Shown: piece after piece, positions 17,515 through 24,640 of the stretch
Numbering within the stretch: position 1 is the first letter of the stretch
Layout of the letters: each line of letters starts with the position of its first letter
DNA from: Mycobacterium sp. MBM
GTDB lineage: Bacteria; Actinomycetota; Actinomycetes; Mycobacteriales; Mycobacteriaceae
Length of the DNA: 64,000 nt
Direction of reading: 5' to 3'
Assembly: GCA_021648845.1 (NCBI GenBank)
Contig: JAKJHY010000005.1
Location: 209,484 to 273,483, forward strand
The notes under the pieces: model-generated
Database searches by the model: none
The model's input: only the letters and a program-made list of their open reading frames with translations
Told to the model about the DNA's origin: nothing
Program-made: the position numbers and the translations under genes

Positions 17515-17562
17515 ACCATACATCACACTGGCAAAACCATATAGCTTGCCCGCAAAACCATA
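17515..17562. promoter_or_regulatory. Three 21-bp-spaced direct repeats between tetR B and the hydrolase
   Basis: ACCATA occurs at 17515, 17536 and 17557, exactly 21 bp (two helical turns) apart. The last two copies extend to GCAAAACCATA, and the outer copies to CCATACATCA. On the minus strand each reads TATGGT, a TANNNT box; the proximal one sits 6 nt before the GTG of tetR B. The array lies 25 bp before the ATG of the hydrolase, so one bound regulator could govern both genes. Confidence 0.6.
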
Positions 17563-17586
17563 CATCAGTACCGTGTGCACATCAGT

Positions 17587-18291
17587 ATGACCAACACCAG
17601 CTATCCCGCCCCCGACGGACCTTTACCGGCCTATTTGGCCGTGCCGACGACCACCGGACCATGGCCCGGCGTCGTCGTGGTGCAGGACATCCTGGGGATG
17701 ACCACCCAGCTCAAACGCGTCACCGACTACCTGGCGGAGCAGGGCTACCTCGCCCTGGCGCCGGCGCTGTACAGCAGGGGGCCGCGCATCACCTGCTTGA
17801 TCAGCACCATCCGGCAGTACTTCCGCGGCAGCGGACCGCTCTACCACGACCTGATCGCCGCCCGCGACTTCCTGGCCGCCGATGAGCGTTGCAGCGGGAA
17901 GGTCGGCCTGGCCGGATTCTGCATGGGCGGGGGCTTCGCACTGCTGCTGGCCCCGAGCGGACATTTCGACGCCGTGTCCGCCAGCTACGGACTGATCCCC
18001 AAAGACCTGGATTCACTGAGCGAGTCCTGCCCCGTGGTCGCCAGCTACGGCGCCAAGGACCGCGTCATCCCCGCGGGATCGGCTGCCGCCCTGCAGGCAG
18101 CACTGGCCAACGGCTCGATACCCCACGATGTCAAGGAATACCCGGACGCCGGACACGCCTTCATGAACGACTACCGATTCCCTGCGCCCGTCACCGCACT
18201 GGTCAAGCTTGCCGACATGGCCTACTCGGAGCCGGAGGCCGACGATGCCTGGGCGCGCGTCATGTCGTTCTTCGGCGAACACCTCGCGTGA
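17587..18291 (+). CDS. Dienelactone hydrolase family protein
   Basis: A 234-residue alpha/beta hydrolase of the dienelactone hydrolase family, which opens lactone or ester bonds in ring-cleavage products. The nucleophile Cys is in GFCMGGGF (about residue 113), the acid Asp in GAKDRVIP (about residue 157) and the base His in AGHAFMND (about residue 189), giving the family's Cys-Asp-His triad. The ATG at 17587 is preferred; a GTG at 17575 adds four residues. It is divergent from tetR B over a repeat array and ends before a strong hairpin terminator. Confidence 0.85.
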   Translation: MTNTSYPAPDGPLPAYLAVPTTTGPWPGVVVVQDILGMTTQLKRVTDYLAEQGYLALAPALYSRGPRITCLISTIRQYFRGSGPLYHDLIAARDFLAADERCSGKVGLAGFCMGGGFALLLAPSGHFDAVSASYGLIPKDLDSLSESCPVVASYGAKDRVIPAGSAAALQAALANGSIPHDVKEYPDAGHAFMNDYRFPAPVTALVKLADMAYSEPEADDAWARVMSFFGEHLA

Positions 18292-18306
18292 TTGCCCCCG
18301 GTACGC

Positions 18307-18340
18307 AAAAGCGGCGCTGACCTGGGTCAGCGCGGCTTTT
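18307..18340. terminator. Bidirectional intrinsic terminator after the hydrolase
   Basis: GCGCTGACC-TG-GGTCAGCGC (18314-18333) forms a 9-bp stem with a very short loop. It is flanked by AAAAGC on the left and GCTTTT on the right, so it can terminate in both directions: for the hydrolase on the plus strand and for the island genes on the minus strand. Confidence 0.8.
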
Positions 18341-18343
18341 CTC

Positions 18344-18384
18344 CGGTGGAGCTAAGGGGATTCGAACCCCTGACCCCCACACTG
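18344..18384. repeat. Orphan 3' tRNA-Ala fragment (attachment-site repeat)
   Basis: These 41 bp are identical to 20759-20799, covering the acceptor 3' strand, T-arm, variable loop and 3' anticodon stem of tRNA-Ala. Sequence diverges right after ACTG, so no 5' half exists and it cannot make a tRNA. It marks the far end of the island. Confidence 0.85.
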
Positions 18385-18544
18385 TCAGGACCGGGCAGAC
18401 TCCTCGACCAGGCCGCATAGCGCGCTGATTGTCGTGTAGGCGACGCATTTGGGGCAACAACTGTCGTCAGCGTTGTCGTCAAAACTGCCGTCAGCGCGAG
18501 GGATGTGCTGATACGGCGCCGTTGGAGTCGTCGCTGTAATGACG

Positions 18545-19303
18545 CTAGGGCTGTGCCGATGCGACGAGAAGCTCGGCGGTCAGCTCGATGTCGTCCAGTG
18601 CCACCGCGTGGCCTTCCGGGATACTTCTGATGCGGCGTAGCGACCGTTTCGCGTGAGTAATCAGCCAAAGCTCCACGTGGAGCAGGCAATCAGCCCGCAA
18701 CTGCAGATCGGCAGCCGAAAGTTGTTGTCGCGCAGCAGCGCCGGCAATCGGGTCCAGCGCCAACCGTACGATGTCCAATAGGTCGCTGGCCTCCTTGGCC
18801 GCGCCTCGGTCCATCAGTGATTGCAGCTTCATCGCGATGAGCGGCCCGGGCTCGGCGACGCGCACGGTGATCGGCGCGAATCCTGGCGTCTGTAGCGACA
18901 TTGGGGATGCCGTCGCTGCTGCCCAGTTGTGCGCCATGACATGAAGGCGCCCGGTGGCGTCGTCGGGAAGCTCCCGAATTGCCGCATCGGTTACCCCGAG
19001 AACGTCAACCTCGACAACACCGGCCAAAGTGTCCAATAGTGCTCCTGCGGGACCGCGCGGGGTCGCGCCGGCATCGAGAAGCAGTTCGAGCTGCGATCGT
19101 TCGTCGTCGCGCCGCCGATCCACGGTGTCCAGGTCAGCAGTCGCGCGATGGGGTCGCCCTAATCGGCACACGACCGCCAGCCCACCGATCAACACGACCG
19201 GCCGTGACGTCTGTGCCTCAATGCGCGGGATTGCGTGGACCAGCCTCTCCATCGCTGTGCCGGCAAGGTTCACCACCGGCACAGACCCCGGGCTACCAGA
19301 CAC
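18545..19303 (-). CDS. AbiEii/MenT-like nucleotidyltransferase, probable toxin
   Basis: A 252-residue protein with the minimal nucleotidyltransferase motif of AbiEii toxins: LIGGLAVV (Gly40-Gly41) followed by R53-A-T-A-D57-L-D59, the metal-binding Asp pair. Further on, AMKLQSLMDRGAAKEASDLLDI resembles the family's Lys/Asp helix. Relatives such as mycobacterial MenT toxins modify tRNA acceptor ends with nucleotides; whether this one does is inference. The GTG start overlaps the upstream putative antitoxin by 11 nt, the usual antitoxin-first order. It lies inside the tRNA-Ala island. Confidence 0.72.
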   Translation of the reverse strand: MSGSPGSVPVVNLAGTAMERLVHAIPRIEAQTSRPVVLIGGLAVVCRLGRPHRATADLDTVDRRRDDERSQLELLLDAGATPRGPAGALLDTLAGVVEVDVLGVTDAAIRELPDDATGRLHVMAHNWAAATASPMSLQTPGFAPITVRVAEPGPLIAMKLQSLMDRGAAKEASDLLDIVRLALDPIAGAAARQQLSAADLQLRADCLLHVELWLITHAKRSLRRIRSIPEGHAVALDDIELTAELLVASAQP

Positions 19304-20351
19304 GCGCCCACGGTTCAGGCGGCGTCCACTGAGCGAGGATCTCGCGTCCGCGGCTCGGGTCCTTGGCCAAGTCCAAGGCTACGAACAGCGGTCGAGCCAC
19401 GGGCCAGCTCCCTTCAGATTCGCTGATCCGTACCCTCGCTGCGCATGTCGCCGCTAAAGGGGCGGCCTTCAACGTCGCTGCGCGCGTGCCCGGATCAGCG
19501 GCGGCGCCGAGCACCTGTGTGGCACGACGCAGAGTGCGCATGTCGGGAACATAGAAGTCGGGCGGATGGTCGGCGCGAAGCCCGACAGGCGCCCGATAGT
19601 ATGCCGCCGCCGCGGTGTCCGTCAGTGCCCAGCCAGTTCCGGCGTTGATGTCGTCGTTAACGCGCAGCGCATCGCGAACTGCCCTGTCCCCCGGCGATGG
19701 CAACGAGGCGACATCCGCTGAGACCGGACGCCAAGCCGCCGCAAGACCCCAGAAAAGCTCCGGAATGGCCGGGATATGTTCGGTGTCAACTAAATTCGCG
19801 CGAAGAAGGCGCGCCAGAACTTCTGAAACAGTGCTGGGCGCCCTGCCGATTCGCTGAGCAAGCGAACGCACACCGACAGGCTGGCCCGGATTCGAGAGCA
19901 GTTCAACGGCGACTTCCAGGCCAGCTCGACCAGCGAACGGATCGTCACGAGCCGTCGCACCTCTGTTTACTGGCGGAATGTCGGCATGGACGTAGATCCC
20001 GGGTGCTGCCAGGTGCAGTCGACCGCGCAGATCCAACCATCCCCAGCCGGTGTTTTGCAGCATCGCGCGCGCATCTTCGGTGATCCGGTCGGCAACGAGC
20101 ACGCCAACTACGGCCTTGCCAGCGCGGGTTCGGATTCGAGCAAGCTGATGCGCGTACTGGTCGAGCTGTCGCGGGAGCGCATCCGCCGACGCAAGCGTCC
20201 GATACTTGGCTTCGATGAGCAGGGTCTGGCCGTCAGGAGTTCGGACCTCGATATCTGCAGCGTCTCCAGCAGAGTCGATCAAACAGGCTGTCAGACCTGC
20301 CGCCTCAAGCGCGTCAACAAGCGCGTGTTCTGCATCGGCTGCGCTCAACAC
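19293..20351 (-). CDS. Winged-helix, PD-(D/E)XK-like protein, probable AbiEi-type antitoxin
   Basis: A 352-residue protein. Residues 10-110 carry a nuclease-like pattern Asp33...Glu47-Ala-Lys49 (DIEV...LLIEAKYR). Around residues 165-200 is a winged helix-turn-helix (SLAQRIGRAPSTVSEVLARLLRANL). It precedes and overlaps the nucleotidyltransferase, the layout of AbiEi/AbiEii pairs in which the first protein represses the operon. The GTG at 20351 is chosen because AATAAT lies 6 nt before it and TTGACC 17 bp further up. A GTG at 20396 would sit inside the operator palindrome. The nuclease-like domain may be inactive or serve for binding. Confidence 0.65.
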   Translation of the reverse strand: MLSAADAEHALVDALEAAGLTACLIDSAGDAADIEVRTPDGQTLLIEAKYRTLASADALPRQLDQYAHQLARIRTRAGKAVVGVLVADRITEDARAMLQNTGWGWLDLRGRLHLAAPGIYVHADIPPVNRGATARDDPFAGRAGLEVAVELLSNPGQPVGVRSLAQRIGRAPSTVSEVLARLLRANLVDTEHIPAIPELFWGLAAAWRPVSADVASLPSPGDRAVRDALRVNDDINAGTGWALTDTAAAAYYRAPVGLRADHPPDFYVPDMRTLRRATQVLGAAADPGTRAATLKAAPLAATCAARVRISESEGSWPVARPLFVALDLAKDPSRGREILAQWTPPEPWARVW

Positions 20352-20368
20352 AAAATCATTATTTCTAA

Positions 20369-20402
20369 TGTTCGGTGTTCGGTCAATACCGAACACCGAA
20401 CA
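20369..20402 (-). promoter_or_regulatory. Perfect 15-bp palindrome, operator of the island TA operon
   Basis: TGTTCGGTGTTCGGT (20369-20383), spacer CAAT, and the exact complement ACCGAACACCGAACA (20388-20402). Each arm is itself a tandem TTCGG repeat, so two dimers could bind. On the minus strand the spacer region supplies TTGACC (a -35 element), 17 bp before AATAAT and 23 bp after that to the leaderless GTG at 20351 when the -10 box is counted. Binding would block RNA polymerase. Confidence 0.7.
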
Positions 20403-20721
20403 GCTCCGGTACCCGGGGAACGCACTGGGGGTTCGGCCCGGTCTGACATATACCCGGTCTTGAATCAGTCACATGGCAGCATCTGAATCAGTCAATTCGC
20501 GTCGTCGCCGCTCACCGCACACACGCAGATCGCTGGCCCAGCTCAATGATCTGTAGTTGAACCTCCGAAGTGAAGGCAGCGCTGAGCGGCACTGTTTAGG
20601 CCGCCCGTACGGCACCATGTCTCAATACCTCGATGTGGGGACACCCAAGATGAACCGCATTTCATCAATGAGGCCGCGGTTGTCGTCAAACCCCGAACAG
20701 CCCGAACGAGCAGCGAACACG
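20403..20721. other. Non-coding right flank of the island
   Basis: No supportable gene is seen in this stretch. It holds an 11-bp direct repeat TGAATCAGTCA (20461-20471 and 20484-20494) and the 12-mer GTTGTCGTCAAA (20679-20690), which recurs near the other island end at 18472-18483. The latter may be integrase arm sites left from the element's attP. Confidence 0.4.
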
Positions 20722-20754
20722 AAAATCCGCTCCAGTGCAGGAAGGAGCGGCTTT
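20722..20754 (-). terminator. Intrinsic terminator of tRNA-Ala
   Basis: On the minus strand AAAAG-CCGCTCC, a 10-nt loop and GGAGCGG-ATTTT follow the tRNA by about 8 nt. The stem is CCGCTCC/GGAGCGG (20727-20733 and 20744-20750 on the plus strand), with a T-run on the exit side. Confidence 0.75.
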
Positions 20755-20761
20755 TCTACGG

Positions 20762-20834
20762 TGGAGCTAAGGGGATTCGAACCCCTGACCCCCACACTGC
20801 CAGTGTGGTGCGCTACCAACTGCGCCATAGCCCC
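20762..20834 (-). tRNA. tRNA-Ala(GGC)
   Basis: A 73-nt cloverleaf read on the minus strand. The acceptor stem is GGGGCTA/TAGCTCC, the D-arm contains GCGCAGTTGGTAGCGC, the anticodon stem is CCACA/TGTGG with loop CTGGCAG (anticodon GGC, U33 present), and the T-arm is CAGGGGTTCGAATCCCCTT. The discriminator is A and no CCA is encoded. Its 3' half is duplicated at 18344-18384, marking it as the integration site of the adjacent island. Confidence 0.95.
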
Positions 20835-20890
20835 GTTTGTTGTGCTGTTGAAAGGTACACCACTGCCCCGCGCAGGTTCAAAACAGCTGG

Positions 20891-22159
20891 TCAGGGCACC
20901 TCCCCACCGGCCTCCGGGCCGAGTGGCCGGGCCGGGGTGTGCTCGGCGGGCGGCCGGCCGCGGGTTTCCGGGGCGAAGACCCAGCCCAGCGCCGCCACCA
21001 GCAGGATCGATCCGCTGATGACGAATGCCCAGGAGAACGAGAAGTACTGCGCGATGAGTCCCACCAGCAGTGAGCCGCCGATCGAGCCGACGTCGGCCAT
21101 CATCTGGAACGTCGCCACCGCGGTTCCGCCGCGGGACTTGCTGCCCACCACATCGGCCACCGCGGCCTGCTGTGGGGAGACGAAGATGCCGGTCGCCGCG
21201 CCGGCGATATAGGCCGCGACCAGGAACACCGGCAGCGACACCGTGAAGCCCACGAGTGCGGTCGACACCGCGGCCAGGGTCAACCCGAAGATCAGCAGCC
21301 GGCGCCGCCCCAGCCGGTCGGACAGGTAGCCGCTGGGTATGACCACCGAGATGTTGCCCACCGCGAATGCGGTCAGCGCCAGCCCGGCCACCCCCGGGCT
21401 GCGGCCCAGCACCTCCACGATGAACAGCGGAACCAGGGCGATACGCAGCCCGAACGACGCCCATCCGGTGGCGAAGTTGGACAGCAGCGCCGCCTTGTAG
21501 GCGCGGTGGCGCCACACGGTGCGAAACGGTACCGGCGGGCCGTCATCCCCGTCCGAGTCGCCGATCACCGTCGAGTGGCGCAGGCTGATGAACACCACGG
21601 CCGCGGCGACCAGCAGCGCGGCCCCGTAGATGAGGAAGGGCGCGGCCAGGCCGAGCCCGGCGGTGAGCGCCCCCAGGATCGGCCCGCCGACCGAGCCGAT
21701 CATGAAACCCGAGGAGAACAGCCCGGCCACCCGGCCCCGGGCATCCGGTGGCGAGATCCGAATCATCAGCCCCAGCGAGGACACCGTGAACATCGCCGAC
21801 CCGATACCGCCGAGCGAGCGGAACAACAACAGCTGCCAATAGGAGTCGGCCAGCGCACAGGCGGCCGTCGACACCGCGACGATGATCAGCCCACTGATAT
21901 AGACCCGGCGCTCCCCCAGGCGTTGGACCAGGAAACCGGCCGGCGGCGCACCGACCAGACGCATGACGGCGAACGCCGTGATGACGAAGGTGGCCGCGGC
22001 GATGCTGACGCCGAAGTGCCGCGCGTACTGCGGCAGGACCGGTGCGACGACGCCGTACCCCAGCGCCACCACGAAATTCGCGGCGACCAGGACCCACACC
22101 TCGCGCGGTAACCGCGGCCTGGATCGGGTGCTGCAGTCGCCTTCGGCAGCAGAGCTCAC
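20891..22159 (-). CDS. MFS transporter, 12 transmembrane segments
   Basis: A 422-residue major facilitator protein with about twelve hydrophobic helices. It has the loop 2-3 motif [15 protein letters not shown] and its echo in the second half, [15 protein letters not shown]. The TM5 region [17 protein letters not shown] resembles the proton-antiporter motif C of drug exporters. The GTG at 22159 overlaps the TGA of pgmA (GTGA), so it is translationally coupled; a start at 22285 would add a non-hydrophobic arginine-rich leader. An exporter is likely, but the substrate is unknown. Confidence 0.85.
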   Translation of the reverse strand: MSSAAEGDCSTRSRPRLPREVWVLVAANFVVALGYGVVAPVLPQYARHFGVSIAAATFVITAFAVMRLVGAPPAGFLVQRLGERRVYISGLIIVAVSTAACALADSYWQLLLFRSLGGIGSAMFTVSSLGLMIRISPPDARGRVAGLFSSGFMIGSVGGPILGALTAGLGLAAPFLIYGAALLVAAAVVFISLRHSTVIGDSDGDDGPPVPFRTVWRHRAYKAALLSNFATGWASFGLRIALVPLFIVEVLGRSPGVAGLALTAFAVGNISVVIPSGYLSDRLGRRRLLIFGLTLAAVSTALVGFTVSLPVFLVAAYIAGAATGIFVSPQQAAVADVVGSKSRGGTAVATFQMMADVGSIGGSLLVGLIAQYFSFSWAFVISGSILLVAALGWVFAPETRGRPPAEHTPARPLGPEAGGEVP

Positions 22160-23790
22160 CCGATGACTGTATTGACCACCGATTTGGCGGCCTCCTGCAC
22201 CTGCGCCAGATGCTCGGGACCCAGGAACGACTCGGCGTAGATCTTGTACACGTCCTCGGTGCCCGACGGTCGTGCCGCGAACCACGCGTTCTCGGTGGTC
22301 ACCTTGAGCCCGCCCAGCGCCGCGCCGTTCCCTGGTGCGGCGGTGAGCTTGGCGACGATCGGCTCGCCGGCCAGTTCGGTGGCGCTCACCTGGTCGGCGG
22401 ACAGTTTCGCCAGCCGTGCCTTCTGGTCCCGGTTGGCCGGTGCGTCGATGCGGGCATAGGTCGGCGCGCCGTAGCGCTCGGCCAACTCGGCGTAGCGCTG
22501 CGAGGGTGTGGAGCCGGTGACCGCGAGTATCTCCGAGGCCAGCAAGGCCAGGATGATGCCGTCCTTGTCGGTGGTCCAGGTCGACCCGTCGGTGCGCAGG
22601 AAGGATGCGCCCGCACTCTCTTCACCGCCGAAACCGATTGTGCCGGTGACCAATCCGTCGACGAACCATTTGAAGCCGACCGGCACCTCCACCAGCTGTC
22701 GGTCCAGCCCGCCGACCACCCGGTCGATGATCGAACTGCTCACCGCGGTCTTACCGACCGCGGTGTCCGGCGACCAGCCGGTCCGATGGGTGTACAGGTA
22801 GTCGATGGCCACCGCCAGGTAGTGGTTGGGGTTCATCAGCCCGCCGTCGGGGGTGACGATGCCGTGCCGGTCGGAGTCGGCGTCGTTACCGGTGGCGATC
22901 TGATAGCTGTCCCGGTTGGCAATCAGCGAGGCCATCGCGTTCGGGGAACTGCAGTCCATCCGGATCTTGCCGTCGGTATCCAGGGTCATGAACCGCCAGG
23001 TGGCGTCGACCAGCGGATTGACCACCGTCAGATCCAAATTGTGGGTTTCGGCGATCGCCGCCCAGTAGTCGACGCTGGCCCCGCCCAGCGGGTCGGCACC
23101 GATGCGCACGCCCTGCGCGCGGATGGCGTGCAGATCGACCACATTCGGCAGGTCGGCGACATAGGCATTGAGGTAGTCGTGGCGCTCGGCGACCTGCAGG
23201 GCGCGCGAGAGCGGGACCCGCTTCACCGCCCGGATGCCTTCGCGCAGAATCTCGTTGGCCCGCTTGGCGATCACGCTCGTGGCGTCGCTGTCGGCGGGCC
23301 CGCCGTTGGGCGGGTTGTACTTGAAGCCGCCGTCGCGCGGCGGATTGTGCGACGGGGTGACGACGATCCCGTCGGCCAGGTCGGTGTCGCGGCCGCGGTT
23401 GAAGGTGAGGATGGCGTGGCTGACGGCCGGGGTCGGGGTGTAGCGGTCGGCGGCGTCGATCATCGCGACGACATCGTTGGCGGCGAGCACCTCCAGCGCC
23501 GACACCCAGGCCGGTTCGCTGAGCGCGTGGGTGTCGCGGCCGATGAACAACGGGCCGGTGGTGCCCTGCGCGGCGCGATACTCCACGATCGCCTGGGTGG
23601 TGGCCAGGATGTGCGCCTCGTTGAAGGCCCCGTCCAGCGCGGACCCGCGGTGCCCGGACGTCCCGAACACCACCTGCTGGGCAATGTCATCGGGGTCGGG
23701 TTGCACCGTGTAATACGCGGTGACGAGGTGTGCGAGGTCGACGAGATCTTCGGGCTGGGCCGGCTGACCGGCTCGCGGATTGGCCACCAT
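22156..23790 (-). CDS. pgmA: Phosphoglucomutase (alpha-D-glucose phosphate-specific)
   Basis: A 544-residue enzyme that interconverts glucose 1-phosphate and glucose 6-phosphate, linking glycolysis to glycogen, trehalose and cell-wall nucleotide sugars. The phosphoserine loop is TPSHNPP, the early FGTSGHRG motif and the metal loop [12 protein letters not shown] are intact, and the sugar/phosphate loops GGEESAG and [12 protein letters not shown] are present. It matches M. tuberculosis PgmA (Rv3068c, 547 aa) almost end to end. The MFS gene overlaps its stop codon. Confidence 0.96.
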   Translation of the reverse strand: MVANPRAGQPAQPEDLVDLAHLVTAYYTVQPDPDDIAQQVVFGTSGHRGSALDGAFNEAHILATTQAIVEYRAAQGTTGPLFIGRDTHALSEPAWVSALEVLAANDVVAMIDAADRYTPTPAVSHAILTFNRGRDTDLADGIVVTPSHNPPRDGGFKYNPPNGGPADSDATSVIAKRANEILREGIRAVKRVPLSRALQVAERHDYLNAYVADLPNVVDLHAIRAQGVRIGADPLGGASVDYWAAIAETHNLDLTVVNPLVDATWRFMTLDTDGKIRMDCSSPNAMASLIANRDSYQIATGNDADSDRHGIVTPDGGLMNPNHYLAVAIDYLYTHRTGWSPDTAVGKTAVSSSIIDRVVGGLDRQLVEVPVGFKWFVDGLVTGTIGFGGEESAGASFLRTDGSTWTTDKDGIILALLASEILAVTGSTPSQRYAELAERYGAPTYARIDAPANRDQKARLAKLSADQVSATELAGEPIVAKLTAAPGNGAALGGLKVTTENAWFAARPSGTEDVYKIYAESFLGPEHLAQVQEAAKSVVNTVIG

Positions 23791-23885
23791 GACACCATCC
23801 TGTCTTACCCGCGGCGCCGGTGTCTCGTCGTAGCCCCAAGCCCGTCACAAGTTCGCCGCAAGTGGACACCGTCAAGGTGATCACC

Positions 23886-24557
23886 ATGAACAGCTCCGAA
23901 CCACGACCCCAACTTCTGACGCGGGAACCCGATCTCAGCGGCATCATGCTGGCCCACCGCGCCATGCTGGCCGATATCGGCCGCCTCGCCGACCTGACGG
24001 CCGCGATCGCGCAACGCCGCACACCGTGTGCGGTCAAGCGCGCCCGCGCCATCACCCGCTATCTGGATCTGATATGCGAGTCGATCCACCATCACCACCG
24101 CATGGAAGACGACGTGCTGCTGCCCGTGATCGCGTCCTCGGCGACCGGCCTGGTCGACCTGACCGAACTCACCGAGGATCACGCCGCCCTCGACCCGCGG
24201 CTGGACCGGCTGCGCGAGCACGCCGCCGCCTTCGGGCGATGCGGCGATCCCGAGATGGCCCGGCCGCTGGCCGCCGGCCTGGCCGACCTACACCGGCTCC
24301 TGCAGGCCCATATCGCCGACGAGGAGCGCGAGCTGTTCCCGGTCATCCGCCGCCACGTCACGGCGACGGACTGGGAAGCCGTCGAGACCGCGGCCCGCAA
24401 GACCGGGCGGCTGGGCTTCGACGGGCCGCGGATCCTGGCGGTGGCCACCGACGAAGAACGCACCAAGATCGCCGCCACGGTGCCCGGTCCGCTGATGCTG
24501 CTGCTGGGCTACCTCACCCGGCGGCACCGACGGTTGGACCGCGCCGTGTTCGGCTGA
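23886..24557 (+). CDS. Hemerythrin-like HHE-domain protein
   Basis: A 223-residue helical protein with di-iron-type ligands spread along a four-helix bundle: AHRAMLAD, SIHHHHRMEDDVLLPVI, TEDHAALDPRL and AHIADEERELFPVI, the last being the typical HxxxEE pattern. Such proteins bind O2, NO or peroxide. The ATG at 23886 is chosen over an in-frame start at 23820 because homology-like sequence and an AAGGTG ribosome site begin there. It is divergent from pgmA and converges on the SARP gene across a hairpin. Confidence 0.78.
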   Translation: MNSSEPRPQLLTREPDLSGIMLAHRAMLADIGRLADLTAAIAQRRTPCAVKRARAITRYLDLICESIHHHHRMEDDVLLPVIASSATGLVDLTELTEDHAALDPRLDRLREHAAAFGRCGDPEMARPLAAGLADLHRLLQAHIADEERELFPVIRRHVTATDWEAVETAARKTGRLGFDGPRILAVATDEERTKIAATVPGPLMLLLGYLTRRHRRLDRAVFG

Positions 24558-24570
24558 CCGTCTGCCGCCT

Positions 24571-24632
24571 GGCGAAACTCGCGTGCCCGTCGTCCCCGCG
24601 GCGAAAATCATTACCGGTACGCGAGTTTCGCC
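24571..24632. terminator. Hairpin between convergent hemerythrin and SARP genes
   Basis: GGCGAAACTCGCGT (24571-24584) pairs perfectly with ACGCGAGTTTCGCC (24619-24632) around a 34-nt loop. There is no T-tract. Its place between two convergent stops suggests a bidirectional transcription barrier. Confidence 0.55.
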
Positions 24633-24640
24633 GGTGAGAT

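Larger units (their letters stand above)
18344..20799. mobile_element. Small genomic island integrated at tRNA-Ala(GGC), no integrase
   Basis: A 41-bp exact direct repeat of the tRNA-Ala 3' half bounds this segment (18344-18384 and 20759-20799), with partial identity continuing outward into GCGGCTTTTCT. One copy belongs to the complete tRNA and the other is an orphan fragment. This is the classic footprint of site-specific integration into a tRNA 3' end. The repeats are 2415 bp apart and enclose only an AbiE-like toxin-antitoxin pair plus non-coding DNA. No integrase or excisionase is present, so the element is a remnant, or depends on a helper. Confidence 0.75.

Noticed and set aside
17515..17562. 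CRISPR-like array
   Set aside because: Only three short (6-11 bp) repeats without unique spacers of CRISPR size and no cas genes; an operator array explains it.
18344..18384. Second tRNA-Ala gene
   Set aside because: Only the 3' half matches; sequence diverges in the anticodon stem and there is no 5' half, so it is an attachment-site duplicate.
22042..23880. 612-codon open frame on the plus strand opposite pgmA
   Set aside because: It is the antisense shadow of a clearly conserved gene; its translation is His/Gly/Arg-rich with no domain.
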